A stretch of DNA of 64,000 nt from Dendrobium chrysotoxum (lineage: Eukaryota > Streptophyta > Magnoliopsida > Asparagales > Orchidaceae), in the NCBI GenBank assembly GCA_019925795.1, contig CM034311.1, positions 7,922,126-7,986,125 on the forward strand. Direction: 5' to 3'. The notes beneath the pieces are model-generated. The model ran no database searches, was not told the origin of the DNA, and saw nothing but the letters and a program-made list of their open reading frames with translations. Below, in pieces: positions 34,594 to 46,822 of this stretch; position 1 is the stretch's first letter; every line of letters begins with the position of its first letter. A program made the translations under genes and the position numbers.

Positions 34594-37500
34594 TGTTTAT
34601 CTCATTTCTGTATGAGATCATCAGGATCCATCCAAACTCCTGCCTGTTAATTTGATGGTTGACAATCATCCAGTTGTCAATCATCCATAACTCAATCACA
34701 CTTCAATCCAGCCATCAATCAAAATTCAATTCAATCTGCAATCAAACTTCAATCAACTTCAATCACACATTCTACATCAATTTATGATCACTTAAAGCTG
34801 CAGCCTTGCACTATAACCAGGTGATGAAGTACACTACCCAACTCACTGCACTATCACATATTGACCACCACTTGACTCGCTTTATCCAATCATCAACAAT
34901 CCTCTAACTGATTATAATTTATGTGGATGAATCAAATTCAATCAACCAAATCTAGAATCTAGTTCAAATCCAAATTCCAAACCAGAATTCAAGGTTAGAG
35001 GTCCATATCCTATAACCCTTTTGAGTGATTTTTTAAACACTTCAAAACTAAGTCAAATGACCCAAAATTCATGATATATCAATTGCATATTGATTAGGAA
35101 TGTCCCTAGAATCAACCTCCAAAATTTGAGGCCAATTTGAGACCTTTAACCCCAGAAACTAGATTGAAATCTAAATGCTGCAAAACCATTAAATATTTAC
35201 AGCTTATGCCACTACACCTTCCACATTATAGAATTTGAGCTTGATACCTTCCAAAAACCTTTGACCATATCCATAACCATTGTTATGACATGTTAAACCC
35301 AAAATTACACTTTGGTGGACCCAGGTTGACCCACATTTGACTAGGGGCCTAAATGACCAAAATACCCTTTAAAGTTAAAATTGAAAATTTTTCTAAACCT
35401 CAACATAGCTCAATCAAATCAAATCTTCAAACCTCATTTAATGCAATCTAAACTTCATTATGAATACATTAGAATCAAATATAAGCTTTGGTTTAACCTG
35501 GTTGACTAAGTAAACTATGGTTGACTAAAGTGCCCTTTAAATATTCAAACATGCATTTCAATCCAAATGATCTTCCAATCACTAAGACCACTCCCATTGA
35601 GTTCACTCCATGAATCTAGACTCAATGGACCCAACCCTTGACCTAGTTGATCAAGTTAACCAAGTTTGACCAAACACACATACACTTCAGTCTAGCTTAA
35701 ATCCTTTGACCAAGGCATCCCCAAGCAAACCTAAGCCCTTAGCGTGACCCATTAGGTTTCTAAGAGGGTCCCCTTGAAGACCCAACCTTTGGGCCCACTT
35801 GGGTTAGCAATATGGCTTGATGCAAGTGCCCAAAGAGAGCTCTTCATGTTCCAAGTCTTCCTGTAAGCCAAATCTAATAAAGCTAATGCTTATATTGGGT
35901 CCCCCATGACCCAACACATTAACCCTAGCTAGCCCAACCCTTAAGTCAACTTAAGCTAGGGACTGCACTAGCCCAAAGTGCCCAAAACAACTAAGGGTTG
36001 AGCCATTTCTTAACCTAGGCTTCACTAAGCCTAAATTCCACTTGCATTGGTATCCCTAGCTCCAATGCATCTTCCCTAGCCAGACCAGCCCTTGGTTTAA
36101 CTTGGTTCAAGGCCTAGGCTAGCCCAAAGTGGTCAAAACCACTTTGAGTTGAGCTAACTTCCACCATGATCAAACTCGGCCCAATTATTGATCACATTGA
36201 ATAGCCCTTGAACCAACACATCTCCCCTAGTCAGCCTTGCACTTGGCTTGACAAGGGTTACACCCACACCTACCAAAACCATCCAGGTCTGGTTGAACCC
36301 GAGCTATCTTGGTGAATTAGGTTTCACTTTGCTCAATTGGGCTCACCTTTGAGCTCACCCTACTTTTAGACAACTTTCCACTCTAGCTAGACCAGAGCAG
36401 TAGCCGACGATGGCCACAGTAAATCAAAATGAGCTCCAATGGTCCCCCCATCATGAGCCCTAGCCAAAGCCTTGCTTAGGGCCTGAGCTCACCTCCTCTG
36501 GGCTTAGGGAGCTCAAAGTAACTATCCCCTTCAAGTTGGCATGCATCTAATAGCTTGGCTTATTGATCCCAGCCATCTGTTGCCATGGCTGAGGTTTATA
36601 TATGGCACTTTGATCCAGATGGACACATTCACTCTCAATATTTAAAAACTCTTCCCCAGAGCTCTCTAAGTATTTCCCTTCCTTCCCCTAGCTTTTTAGC
36701 ACTCTCTAGAGTGAGTTTGAGCAAACTATGATGAAACTTCTTTCACCCTTCGTTCAAAGTCCTACTTATAGTGATCCTCCATCCGTGAAGTCTGAAGGAG
36801 AAGTGATCATCATCATCCCCTCTAGATCTTTGATACAAAACCCCACTGGTTGGAGCTTACTTTGAGGTATAAACATAATCCCAAGATCCTATCTACGTAG
36901 TGTTGATCATGTGTGAAGCAAACTGTTAAACCACCAAATTTTGACTATTGGATTAATAGTTTGTACTGTCCTGATCCTCTTTATAAAATTTCATTGAAGT
37001 TCATCAAAGGAATCTCTCAGATCATACTGAAGAATCTTCACAGCTACGAAGACATTTGAGAGGTTCAAGTTGTAATTAGAACAACTGATTTAAATCAATG
37101 GCTCTGATTAGTCTTGTGGTCTTGGGCCACTTTAAATCGTGACCATCTGATTGAGGATTAGATGGTTACAGCTAATTTCACATTATCCAGTAAGCCACCA
37201 AAGATTGCCTAACCAATCAAATGGCGCCACATGGAAAGCGCGTGGCTGACTAAGTAGTTCCCTATTTAAAATTCCAAAAATGGTTAGGAATTTCCAAAAA
37301 TCATAACTTCTCACACACTTGATCGAATTAAGTGATCTTAGGCTCAATGGAATGGTCGTGAAGAGGCTATGATTTTGCATGAAACTTAGTCAATTATAGT
37401 TATTATTTTAGGGGTCTTCTTGTAATTTCTCTGAGGATTGAACTCACCATAGCTTGGGACCTTAGGGAATTATATTTTGGCTAGTCTGTGACATGTCAAA

Positions 37501-38710
37501 AAATTTCCCCCTCTATTTGATTTGATTAAGGGCATGTTTGGGTTAGTTTGGTCTAAGGGTCGTTATTTGACCCCTAAATTCAAATTAACCTAATGATCTA
37601 TCCAATGGGAATTAGGACTTGTGTTTTGGTCTGCTAGTTGTTCCTAGGGTAAGGGTTAGATAGACCCATTTTCACCCCAATCCCTTGTCTAGGTAGCCCA
37701 TAATGAATCCATGAAGGAAACTATGTGGTTACCTTAAGTGGTTTGATTAACCACCTTAGAGGTTCCACAAATTTAGTGGGTTTGGATCTTGAGATCATGT
37801 AAACTTAAGCTCCAAATTTCACTGAATTTGGAATCCTTTTGGCCCATCATTTAGGCAACTCAAAATCAACTTTTAAAATTGACCTTGAGCCTTAATTAAT
37901 TCATAATTAATTCAATTTAAGTCTAAAAAATGCAAATAATATATAAAACCGTTCAAAATGTAACCCTCTACATAGGAAAATTAAAATTCCCATCACTTGA
38001 CCTCTAATTTAAGCTTAATTTAAATTTTAATGAAAATTAATAATTAATTAATTTAGTTAATTAATTATTATTAAAAATTCTAAATAAATTTTAAACTCTT
38101 AAAATACTCCTACAGGCCATCCATGACCTTTAAGAAGTTTGTAATGAGTTTAGAGCAAAATCATTAACGCCTCCTTAATTAAGCAATTTTATAAATCAGT
38201 TAAGTACTCAAACTTTGAAAATTCATAATTAATTTCAGAAAATTTCAAATTGAGCAAGCTCAATAATCTTAGAATACACAATAAGTACTCTAATCTAGTG
38301 TTTATTTACTCTTCTTAATCTAGAAAAATCTAAATCCAATAATCTTAGTGTTTATTTACTCACCTTAGGGTCTAGTATTTGGTAAAAATATTAAAATTCT
38401 AGAACTTAAATTAAAAAGTTTAATTTTGACCCCTTAATTTAATGATTTAAATAATTCATAAAAATTCAAAAAAATTCAAGAATTGATTAAATTCCAGTAA
38501 ATATCAATTTTAATCATTAAAATCAAAATCCAATCTTTGAATACACAATAAGTACTCTAGTGATAAAGTTTTTAGGATGGATTACCTTGAGCTGTAGGGT
38601 TATGTGTCCTAAGGAGACCTGGTTCCTCGAGCCCACTATGACAACGCCACGAATGGATTCAATAGAGTGTAAAACTTTCAAATCAATTAATTTTTAATTA
38701 ACCAAAATTA
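34594..38710 (+). repeat. Family C long non-coding retroelement-like repeat, copy 1
   Basis: The start TGTTTATCTCATTTCTG is homologous to the start of copy 2 at 53542. No coding sequence is visible. It holds many TTGAC(C/T) motifs (35300-35700), an approximately 155-bp internal duplication (35925-36000 against 36075-36150, shared GCCCAAAGTG), a TATA box at 36595, a CT-rich leader and AT-rich DNA from 37900. A Sirevirus interrupts it at 38710; it resumes at 48496 and ends before 48960. It could be an LTR or a LARD-type derivative. I found no PBS. Confidence 0.6.
36595..36605 (+). promoter_or_regulatory. TATA box in family C copy 1
   Basis: TTTATATATGG followed by a CT-rich stretch (36630-36700) ending in CTCTCTAGAGTGAG. 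This suggests an LTR-type promoter reading to the right. Confidence 0.5.
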
Positions 38711-40405
38711 TGAAAGTTCGAAAGGGATGTTAAGCCCTAGTGAACTAGTCCCGAGGCTAACCAAGAGGGGGGGTGAATTGGTTATTTAAAAATTTCACGA
38801 TAACTACAAAAATCTTTTCGATACTTAGCAGCGGAAACAAGTAAACAATAACGAAAAGATCAACCAACGATATTCACCCAAGCAGTTTATATTGAAAAGT
38901 AAAATGCAAAACTGAATCAGAAAAGCAAACTAGATTTTATAGTGGTTCGGTCAACTTGACCTACGTCCACTCCCCGGAGCCTCCCCTCCGGGTATTGCAC
39001 TAAACGAAAGTGACTCTCCTTTTGCTCCCACAGCAAGGCGGAGAAGCCTGTACAAAACACCTCCTTTTCACCACACGGTGAGGCAGAGAACCTGACCTCC
39101 TTTCGCTTCCTCCTGAAGCAGGCAGAGAACCTTCGAACTCCTTTTGCTTCCACCTGAAGCGGGCAGAGAACCCACAAACTCCTTTCGCTTCCTCCTGAAG
39201 CGGGCAGAGAACCCGGATCTTCTTGCGAACGATCCTCCCACGAAGAACACCGACTAGACGACAGACGACGAGCGGAGAAGATGACTCTGATCCGTGCTTG
39301 GAGCAACCTTAGTGAATCCCTCACTAACTCCCCCTCACAAGATCTCTTCTCTCTCTCCCAACTCTCTCTCTCTAGGATTTCTCAGGGAAGGAAGGCAGCA
39401 AAAGATTTTTCCAAAAATTGGAAAAAGTTCTTTTAAAGGAGGGCTTAAAATTTGCCCTAAATCTCAACTTGTCGGCCAAGATCGTCCAGGACGATCGGTA
39501 GATCGTCCTATACGATCAGTTCAAATTCAGCTGTTTCAGCCTGGACGATCTGGCTCTTCTGGATGATCAGTAGAAAAAGTTGTTCATATCGTCCCGTACG
39601 ATCCTGCGATCGTCCGGGACGATTAGTTCAAATTGAAGGAAATCGTCCAGAAGATAGTTCGGGTCGTCCAGAGAAATCTGTGCTGGACGACCAAAAAATG
39701 ACTTGATCGTCCCGGACGATAGGGTAATCGTCCGGTACGATTAGTTCAGAAAGGCCCCCAAATCGTCCTGTACATAGTTCTGGACGTACAGCTGAAATGC
39801 ACAAGACGATCACGATCGTCCGGGACGATCCTGCGATCGTCTAGGACGATGTGATCGTATCAATTAAACATTAATTGCTTTCCTTAATTACCAGACTAAG
39901 TTAGGCATGATTGTAGTGAATCGTCCAGGACGATACACGTATCGTCCGGGACGATCAGACCAAAATACTTAAAATAAAATTGCCTAACTTAATCTGGCGG
40001 CTGAGAATTTCTGATTTGGGAATATCGTCCCGTACGATCCATAGATCGTCCAGGACGATCGGCTCAATCAGACCCTCTTAGCTTAGTCGCCCTAATTAGG
40101 GTTTCTATTTTTAACTGGATCGTCCAGGACGATGAAACTATCATCCAGGACGATCTGAACAAATTTTGAACAGAAACTCTAACTCACTCAATCTCTCCCC
40201 CTGAGTGTATGTGTGCAAGGTTACTTAGCTAGGGGATCAGTTACATTATAATTGACTCAATAAAAAGAAAAATCATACATTTGACACACTTGGACCCGAT
40301 CTTGAGTTGGCTTGAGTGGCTCACGGTCTTTTGTGCCTGAAACAGATTAGCCAAGCAAAACACACTGGAAACATATTTGTCATCATCAAAACCAGATTTG
40401 CAACA
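38711..40405 (-). repeat. 3' LTR (1695 bp)
   Basis: Reads TGTTGCAAATCTGG to CGAACTTTCA on the minus strand. In element order: GTGTGTG and CAGGGGGAGAG block, palindrome array 39481-40156, TATA-like CCTTTAAAAGA at 39430-39440, GA-rich leader, three GCTTC-AGGAG-GAAGC hairpin units at 39100-39210, and the CCCCCCTCTTGG block at 38763-38776. Confidence 0.95.
39481..40156. promoter_or_regulatory. U3 palindrome array
   Basis: About 14 sites, mostly in pairs exactly 21 bp centre to centre: 39481-39495 with 39502-39516, 39588-39602 with 39609-39623, and others near 39700, 39810, 39920, 40025 and 40120. Left arms are mostly ATCGTCC; right arms are GGACGAT or GTACGAT. Most CpGs are intact. Confidence 0.93.
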
Positions 40406-40420
40406 ATCTCCCCCTTTTTG
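40406..40420 (-). other. Polypurine tract
   Basis: Minus strand AAAAAGGGGGAGAT next to the 3' LTR. A second purine block (AAAAGGGGGAG) lies near 40570-40580. Confidence 0.9.
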
Positions 40421-41905
40421 ATGATGACAAACATTTGTAAAGTAGTCTGACAGTAAAAGTAAACTAGGAGATCAAACAAACAAACATTTTTTTTTAAATT
40501 CACATTTAACAGCTAAAATAATACAGGAAATATGACTCAGAAAATAGAAACAGACACGACTACAACTGACTCCCCCTTTTGACATCACAAAAAGGAGGAG
40601 CGAAAAATATAACACGATAAGAAAACATAAAATAAAACATAAATAGAACAAACTACAAAATAGGAAAATCAGAATTTTTCTTTGATTTTAGATTCAAAAA
40701 CCAATGACAGGACAATTGACAGCGCTGAAATCCAAAAAGGTTGGAAATAATCAACTTTCGTAACTCCGACCCCGGGCACCTTATCGATGCAAACCTCTTT
40801 CAACACAAAAATCCGATTCAGAATAAAAGACATTAGATTTGAAAAGAAATCCTTTCAAGCCTCGTTCCAGAAAAATATCTGATATAATAGTGTTACAAAG
40901 TAAAAAATCAGAAATCAGGATTTTCAAGACTCAAGCTTTTGAAAATATTAAGTGGCGCACAGATTTTTCTAAGATATTTAATAATCTGAAAGAAAAGAAA
41001 GCTTGTGTTGGGCTCATTTTGTGCCTCTTTTTCAAATTGGTTGGCGCTTTGCGCATCTTTTGATTTTTGATACACTTTGTGTATCCAATTTCGCAATTTT
41101 ACATCTTTTTAGTTTTGGGCTCATTTTATGCCTCTTTTTCAAATTATCTGGCGCACTGCGCATCTTTTATAAGCTTTCTCCTTTTCATAATCATTAAAGA
41201 GTCTCAGCTGTGAGATTATCTTCCAGACATAGGAGATGACTCTCCGCAGTAAGGAAGAACGATTCACAAAATAAAATCCATACAACATATGATAAATGCA
41301 ATCACTTGGTTTAGAAAATCAAACTAATGACTCAAGACTTTGAAAAACACTATTGATATGAGGCAGATTACTGTAGGAAGATAAAATAATCTCTATTTCA
41401 AAAACTAACATTTTAATTTTGAAAAGGATTTTTATTCAAAAGAAACTACACACCAGTAAAGGAGTTAGAGGAAGAGAAACAATTATCAATGTTTCTTCCC
41501 TTTAATAGATTCAGCGAAGTCAATCACTGCTTATCAGCTTCCAAACCAAAACAAGGTAAAAACTCCCAGTCAAAAATTCAGATCACCAGAAGTAGTGAGC
41601 GGTGATCAGATCTTGAAAAGCATAAAACAGTAAGTGCAAGATATGAACCCGTAAATAAATAAAAATAGGTAGAAAATCATAGCAAAGTAAATACTCAAAT
41701 CAAACTAACAAAAAAAGGTAACACAGAAATCAGCAGAAGAAATAAAATCAACTGAAAGCAAATAATCAAACCAAAACTAACTAACAAAAATCAGAAATCA
41801 GAATACAAAAACTAACTAACAGAAATCAGAAAACAGAATACAAAAAACTAACTAACCGAAATCAGAATACCAATCATAATAATCATAAATCAACAGTCAT
41901 CAGAA
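40421..41905 (-). repeat. Sirevirus 3' non-coding region with ORF3 deleted
   Basis: Corresponds to 5357-6530 plus 8214-8474 of the plus-strand element. Around 40640-40665 the sequence after the second purine block passes directly to the GATTTTAGATTC segment that precedes the palindrome array in the other element. About 1.7 kb (array, TATA-like box and ORF3) is therefore missing. Confidence 0.75.
41005..41175 (-). repeat. 3' tandem hairpin array
   Basis: Units on the + strand include GGGCTCATTTTGTGCC, GGCGCTTTGCGCATC, GATACACTTTGTGTATC, GGCTCATTTTATGCC and GGCGCACTGCGCATC, in steps of about 28 bp. GATACAC/GTGTATC here against GATACA/TGTATC at 6015-6185 shows that the stems are kept. Confidence 0.78.
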
Positions 41906-44900
41906 TCAAGCATTTATATCAATCACTCCTAATCTGGTTCTCAAAATGCTGAATGAGTCAAAGGCTAGTGGTTTAGTGAATATGTCAGCCAGCTGATTTT
42001 CAGTTGCTACGTGGTGTAGCTCAATGTCCCCTTTTGTAACATGGTCCCTAATGAAGTGATGCCTAATGTCAATGTGTTTGGTCCTAGAATGTTGGATTGG
42101 ATTCTTAGAGATACAGATGGCACTAGTATTATCACACAGAACAGAAATTGTGCCAACAGGTACTCCTAAATCCAAGACTTGCTGCTTCAACCAAAGAATT
42201 TGGGCCACACAACTCCCTAAGGCAATGTACTCAGCTTCAGCAGTGGAAAGTGCAACTGAGTTCTGTTTTCTACTGGACCAGGAGACTAACGACTGTCCTA
42301 TGAATTGACAAGTCCCAGAGGTACTCTTCCTATCCACCCTACACCCCGCAAAGTCAGAGTCAGAATATCCAATGATCTCAAAAGAGGTGCTGTGCCTAGG
42401 GTACCAAATTCCTAGGTTTGGGGTCCCTAAAAGATATCTAAGAATTCTCTTAACAGCAGTCAGGTGGGACTCTTTAGGATCAGCCTGAAACCTAGCACAA
42501 AGACAGACACTAAACATGATATCAGGTCGGCTAGCAGTCAGGTAAAGCAGTGACCCTATTATCCCTCTATACTTCTTCTGATCAACAGATTTTCCATTTG
42601 AATCCTTATCTAACTGAACTGAGGAGGGCATGGGAGTATTGATTGGCTTGGCTTTGTCCATTTCATATTTCTTCAAAATGTCCTTAGTGTATTTTGATTG
42701 ATTGAGAAAGGTTCCATCATCCGTTTGCCTTATGCTAAACCCCAAAAAGTAGGACAATTCTCCCATCATACTCATCTCAAACTCTTTACTCATTATTTTA
42801 GAAAACTCTTCACATAAGTATTTATCAGAAGATCCAAAAATTATATCATCAACATAGATCTGGACAATGAGTAAGTCATCTCCTAATCTCCTCAGAAAAA
42901 GGGTGGTGTCTACGCTCCCCTTAACAAATTCTCTTTCTAACAGGAATGTGCTAAGCCTCTCATACCAAGCTCTGGGTGCCTGTTTCAATCCATATAAGGC
43001 CTTTTTTAATTTATAGACATGACTTGGATATTGGGAACTCTCAAAACCTGGGGGTTGTTCTACAAAAACATCTTCTTTAATTACCCCATTTAAAAAGGCA
43101 CTCTTGACATCCATTTGAAACAGCTTAAATCCTTTGTAACATGCAAAGGCTAGTAGCACTCTAATGGCTTCCAATCTAGCTACAGGGGCAAAAGTTTCCT
43201 CAAAATCTATCCCTTCTATCTGATTATACCCCTTAGCCACCAATCTTGCCTTATTTCTCACTACCACACCAGAATCATTCATCTTACTCTTAAAGACCCA
43301 CTTGGTTCCCACAATACTTTGGTTTCTAGGTCTTTCTACTAACTCCCAAATATCATTCCATACAAATTGATTCAATTCTTCCTACATCGCTAAAATCCAA
43401 AACTCATCCGATAAGGCTTGATTGATGTTGGTGGGTTCAGTCATTGAGATAAAGGCAGAATGGTTTACTTCCTTCCTAAGTCCATGCCTAGTCCTAACAC
43501 CTTCAGAAGGGTCTCTTAAGATCAGTTCTTTAGGATGACTCGAAGAATATCTCCAATCTCTAGGCATCTCTGTTTGAGGTTCTACCCTTTCCTCCAAATT
43601 TGTATTTCCAACTCCTTGGGTAACCTCAACAATCTCTTCATCTTCTACTTCAGATCTAGACTCCTTAGGATCAAATTCATCAAACACTACATGGGTTGTT
43701 TCTTCCACCACCAAAGTCCTCCTATTGAACACCCTAAAGGATTTCCCCACACTTGAATATCCTAAGAACACTCCTTCATCAGATTTGGGGTCAAATTTTC
43801 CTAAGGGTGACTTCCCGTTGTTCAGAATGAAAACCTTACAGCCAAAGACATGGAGGTGGGACAGATTTGGTGTTCTACCCTTAATGATCTCATAAGGTGT
43901 CTTGTTCAGTTTGACTCTCACATTCACCCTATTCAGCACATAACAGGCAGTGTTCACCGCTTCAGCCCAAAAGTATTTTGGAAGTGAATACTCGGCAAGC
44001 ATGGCTCTAGCGGCTTCCACTAAGGTCCTGTTCTTCCTTTCAGCTACCCCGTTCTGCTGAGGGATCCTAGGAGCTGAAAAATTGTGACTAATCCCATGAT
44101 CCTCACAAAAACTTCCAAATCTTTCATTTTCAAACTCCCCTCCGTGATCACTATGGATGGTAATAATCTCACATCCTAACTTCTTCTGAATCCAAGTAGA
44201 GAAAGATCTAAACTCATTAAATGACTCAGATTTCTGTGACAAAAACTTAACCCAAGTGAACCTTGAATAATCATCAACAATCACAAAACCATAGACTCTC
44301 CCCCCTAAGCTGGCAGTGCTAATGGGTCCAAAGAGGTCCATGTGAAGAACTTCTAAAGGTCTAGAGGTGCTAATATCCTTAACAGAGTGAAAAGAGGACT
44401 GGACTTGCTTCCCCAACTGACAGGCATCACACAGGTGATCCTTAGTGAACTTAAGCTTGGGCACACCTCTAACTAAGTCCTTTTGGGTGACTCTCCTAAG
44501 GGTTTTCATACTGGCATGACACAATCTCCTATGCCATAACCAAGACTCATCAGCAGCAGTTTTTAAGCAAATTGAATTATCAGATTAAATGCTACTTACA
44601 TCCAGCTTGTAGGCGTTGTTGATCCTTTGCCCCTGCAAAACAACTTCATTATTTAAGCTTAAAATGCAGCCAGTGGGCAGGAATTTGATGCTGTATCCCT
44701 TGTCGCAGAGTTGACTAATGCTCAGCAAGTTGTGTTTCAGTCCATCTACAAGCAAAACATTATCAATCACAAAATTCTTTGAATCACCAATCATACCTGT
44801 GCCTACCACCTTCCTGGTGGTGTTATCTCCAAGTGTAACCTTGCCTCCAGCGAAATGAACTGATTTGCATCTCCAGTCATATGTCTAGAACATCCACTGT

Positions 44901-44955
44901 CCAGGTACCACATGCTCTCACGAGGTCTTGTGTGAGAGTACACCTACAAAATCAT
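41906..44955 (-). pseudogene. pol: Sirevirus pol, nearly intact
   Basis: Starts at an ATG overlapping the gag stop (TGATG), one frame back from gag. The fourth codon is TAG. Protease has WYLDSGCSRHMTGD (44880-44920), with a frameshift near 44858. The GAG-pre-integrase and HHCC finger lie at 44560-44400. The integrase core carries HMDLFGPIS, HSDHGGEFEN and PQQNGVAERKN, so the D, D and E are present. After a TAG at 43376-43378 comes RT with KARLVAKGYNQ, LFQMDVKSAFLNG, LKQAPRAWYERL and IYVDDIIF. RNase H has SDSDFAGCRVDRKSTSGTC, LSTAEAEYIAL and HSRTKHIDIRHHF. A further TAA stop lies at 44582. These few lesions, mostly single changes, mark a young but inactivated copy. Confidence 0.95.
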
Positions 44956-46766
44956 CAAATGTCAGTCTTAGGAACCCAAACAGGTTTGGGTTCCTTCTTA
45001 TGAAAAGAAGAATGCGATGCATGCGTGCTGTGCTGTGCAACAGGCAGTTTGGGTCTCCACACCCAATGTGTACTACGGTGAACAGTACAAGTGTGTGATA
45101 TGTGTCCTAACATGCCACATGAAAAACATCTAACACCAGGAAAAGGATTAACTAAACGTCGTGAGTGATAGTGCCTCTTCCTAGTAGTGTATGAAACATT
45201 CTTTGATGAACTTGCAACAGAATTTTTAAAAGGTGGCGGTGCATAAAATTGTTCAAAAGTAGGCGGTGTTTTGTTATTTTCAAAAGCACTGATTTTCACT
45301 TTCAAAAACTCAATGTGTTTGTTTAAACTTCCAATTTCAAACGTTTTTGCACTTTCAATACTTTCTAACTCAGATGCCAAATCATTCACTTTCTTAAAAG
45401 CAAGTTCTAATTCACCATGCGATGTTTTTAACAAGTTATGCTCAACAATTAAATCAGAATGCTTTTTATTCAGTTCATCAAACTCATCTAGTAAAAACAT
45501 GTGATTGCTATCAATGGTGGAATGATCCTTAATCAACACTTCATGCTCTTTTTGCAAAGTTAGATAATCTAGTTTCAAACTAGCATGGGTTTTCTTAAGC
45601 TTCCTATACGATGTATGAATCTTTTCAGAAACTTCAAATAACTGATCGTAAGTAAGCTCACATACCTCTTCCTGGTCCGACTGACCAGGGTGATCATCCG
45701 CCATCAGACACAAGTTTGTTTCCTCCTCTTCAGCTTCAGTCTCAGAAGAGTCGGATGCAGAGTCTGCCCAGAACGCCTTCTGAATCCGCTTCTTGTCCTT
45801 TCTGAACTTTGGTTTCTCCTCACCCTTCTCCTTGTTTGGGTGAGCTTTAAGTGTTGGATAATCAGCCTTAATGTGTCCAGGCTTCCTGCATTCAAAACAA
45901 ACCGATTCAGATGAACCCTTAAAGTTTTTATTGAACTTACCCTTGTTCCACTTCTGATAGTTCTTATGTTTCTTCCTTAGAAAGCTTTTGAATTGCCTTG
46001 TGATTAAGGCAACTTCATCGCTATCAGACACGAAAGTGCTAGCATCTGAATCTTTGGCCTTTAGTGCCACGGTCTTCTCTTTCTTGCGTTCTCCTGCATC
46101 AAGTTGCCTTTGGTTCACCCCTTGCTCGTAAGCAATGAGTGATCCAAGTAAGCTGTCAATAGAGTAAGTATTTAAATCTTTGGATTCAGTAATAGCAGTA
46201 ATCTTAGCATCATAAGAAGCAGGCAAACATCTAAGAATCTTGTTCACTCTTTTGTAGTTGGTAGGTTCTCTACCTAAAGCATGCAAAGAGGTAACAATCT
46301 GAGTGAACCTTGTGTACATTTCTAAAATAGTCTCACTAGGTTTCATGTGAAAAAGTTCATAATCATGTAACAAGATGTTTAACCTAGATTGTTTGACTTC
46401 AGTTGTACCTTCGTATGTTATACATAACCTATCCCAGATTTCCTTTCCCGTTGTACAAGTAGAAACACGCATATAGTCTTCAGATTTCAAAGCACAAAAG
46501 AAACAGTTCAAATATTTTGCATTCAACTATGCTAAATCATGATCATCAAACGTCCAATCAGCAAACGGCAATTCAGTTTTCACATTGTTAATCATTCGAA
46601 AAGGTGGTTCGTATCCGTCCTTAACTAACATCCACATGCGATAATCAATAGATTGCAGAAAAGTAGACATGCGTGTTTTCCAAAAATCAAAAGGAATATT
46701 GTCAAACAACGGTGGTCTAGTAATAGAATAACCTTCAGCAGTATTACGATTGTTACAATTAGCCAT
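44955..46766 (-). pseudogene. gag: Sirevirus gag with one in-frame stop
   Basis: A 603-codon frame from MANCNNRNTAEGYSITRPP to the TGA at 44955. The only break is TAG at codon 80 (46527-46529), probably CAG in the active copy. The N-terminal half is the copia gag core (CLNCFFCAL, TTGKEIWDRLCITYEGT, RLNILLHDYELF). Zinc knuckle 1 at about 45905-45860 is CFECRKPGHIKADY, with the final Cys replaced by Tyr. An acidic segment (SETEAEEEE) and about 150 residues of coiled-coil-like sequence follow. Zinc knuckle 2, CFSCGMLGHISHTC, is complete (about 45130-45090). Gag would build the particle that packages element RNA. Confidence 0.94.
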
Positions 46767-46800
46767 TGGATCAAATTCAAAAGTTTTTAAACAGAAATTT

Positions 46801-46820
46801 TGAATCCCGCTCTGATACCA
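46801..46820 (-). other. Primer binding site
   Basis: Minus strand TGGTATCAGAGCGGGATTCA, two bases from the 5' LTR; initiator tRNA-Met type. Confidence 0.92.
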
Positions 46821-46822
46821 CT

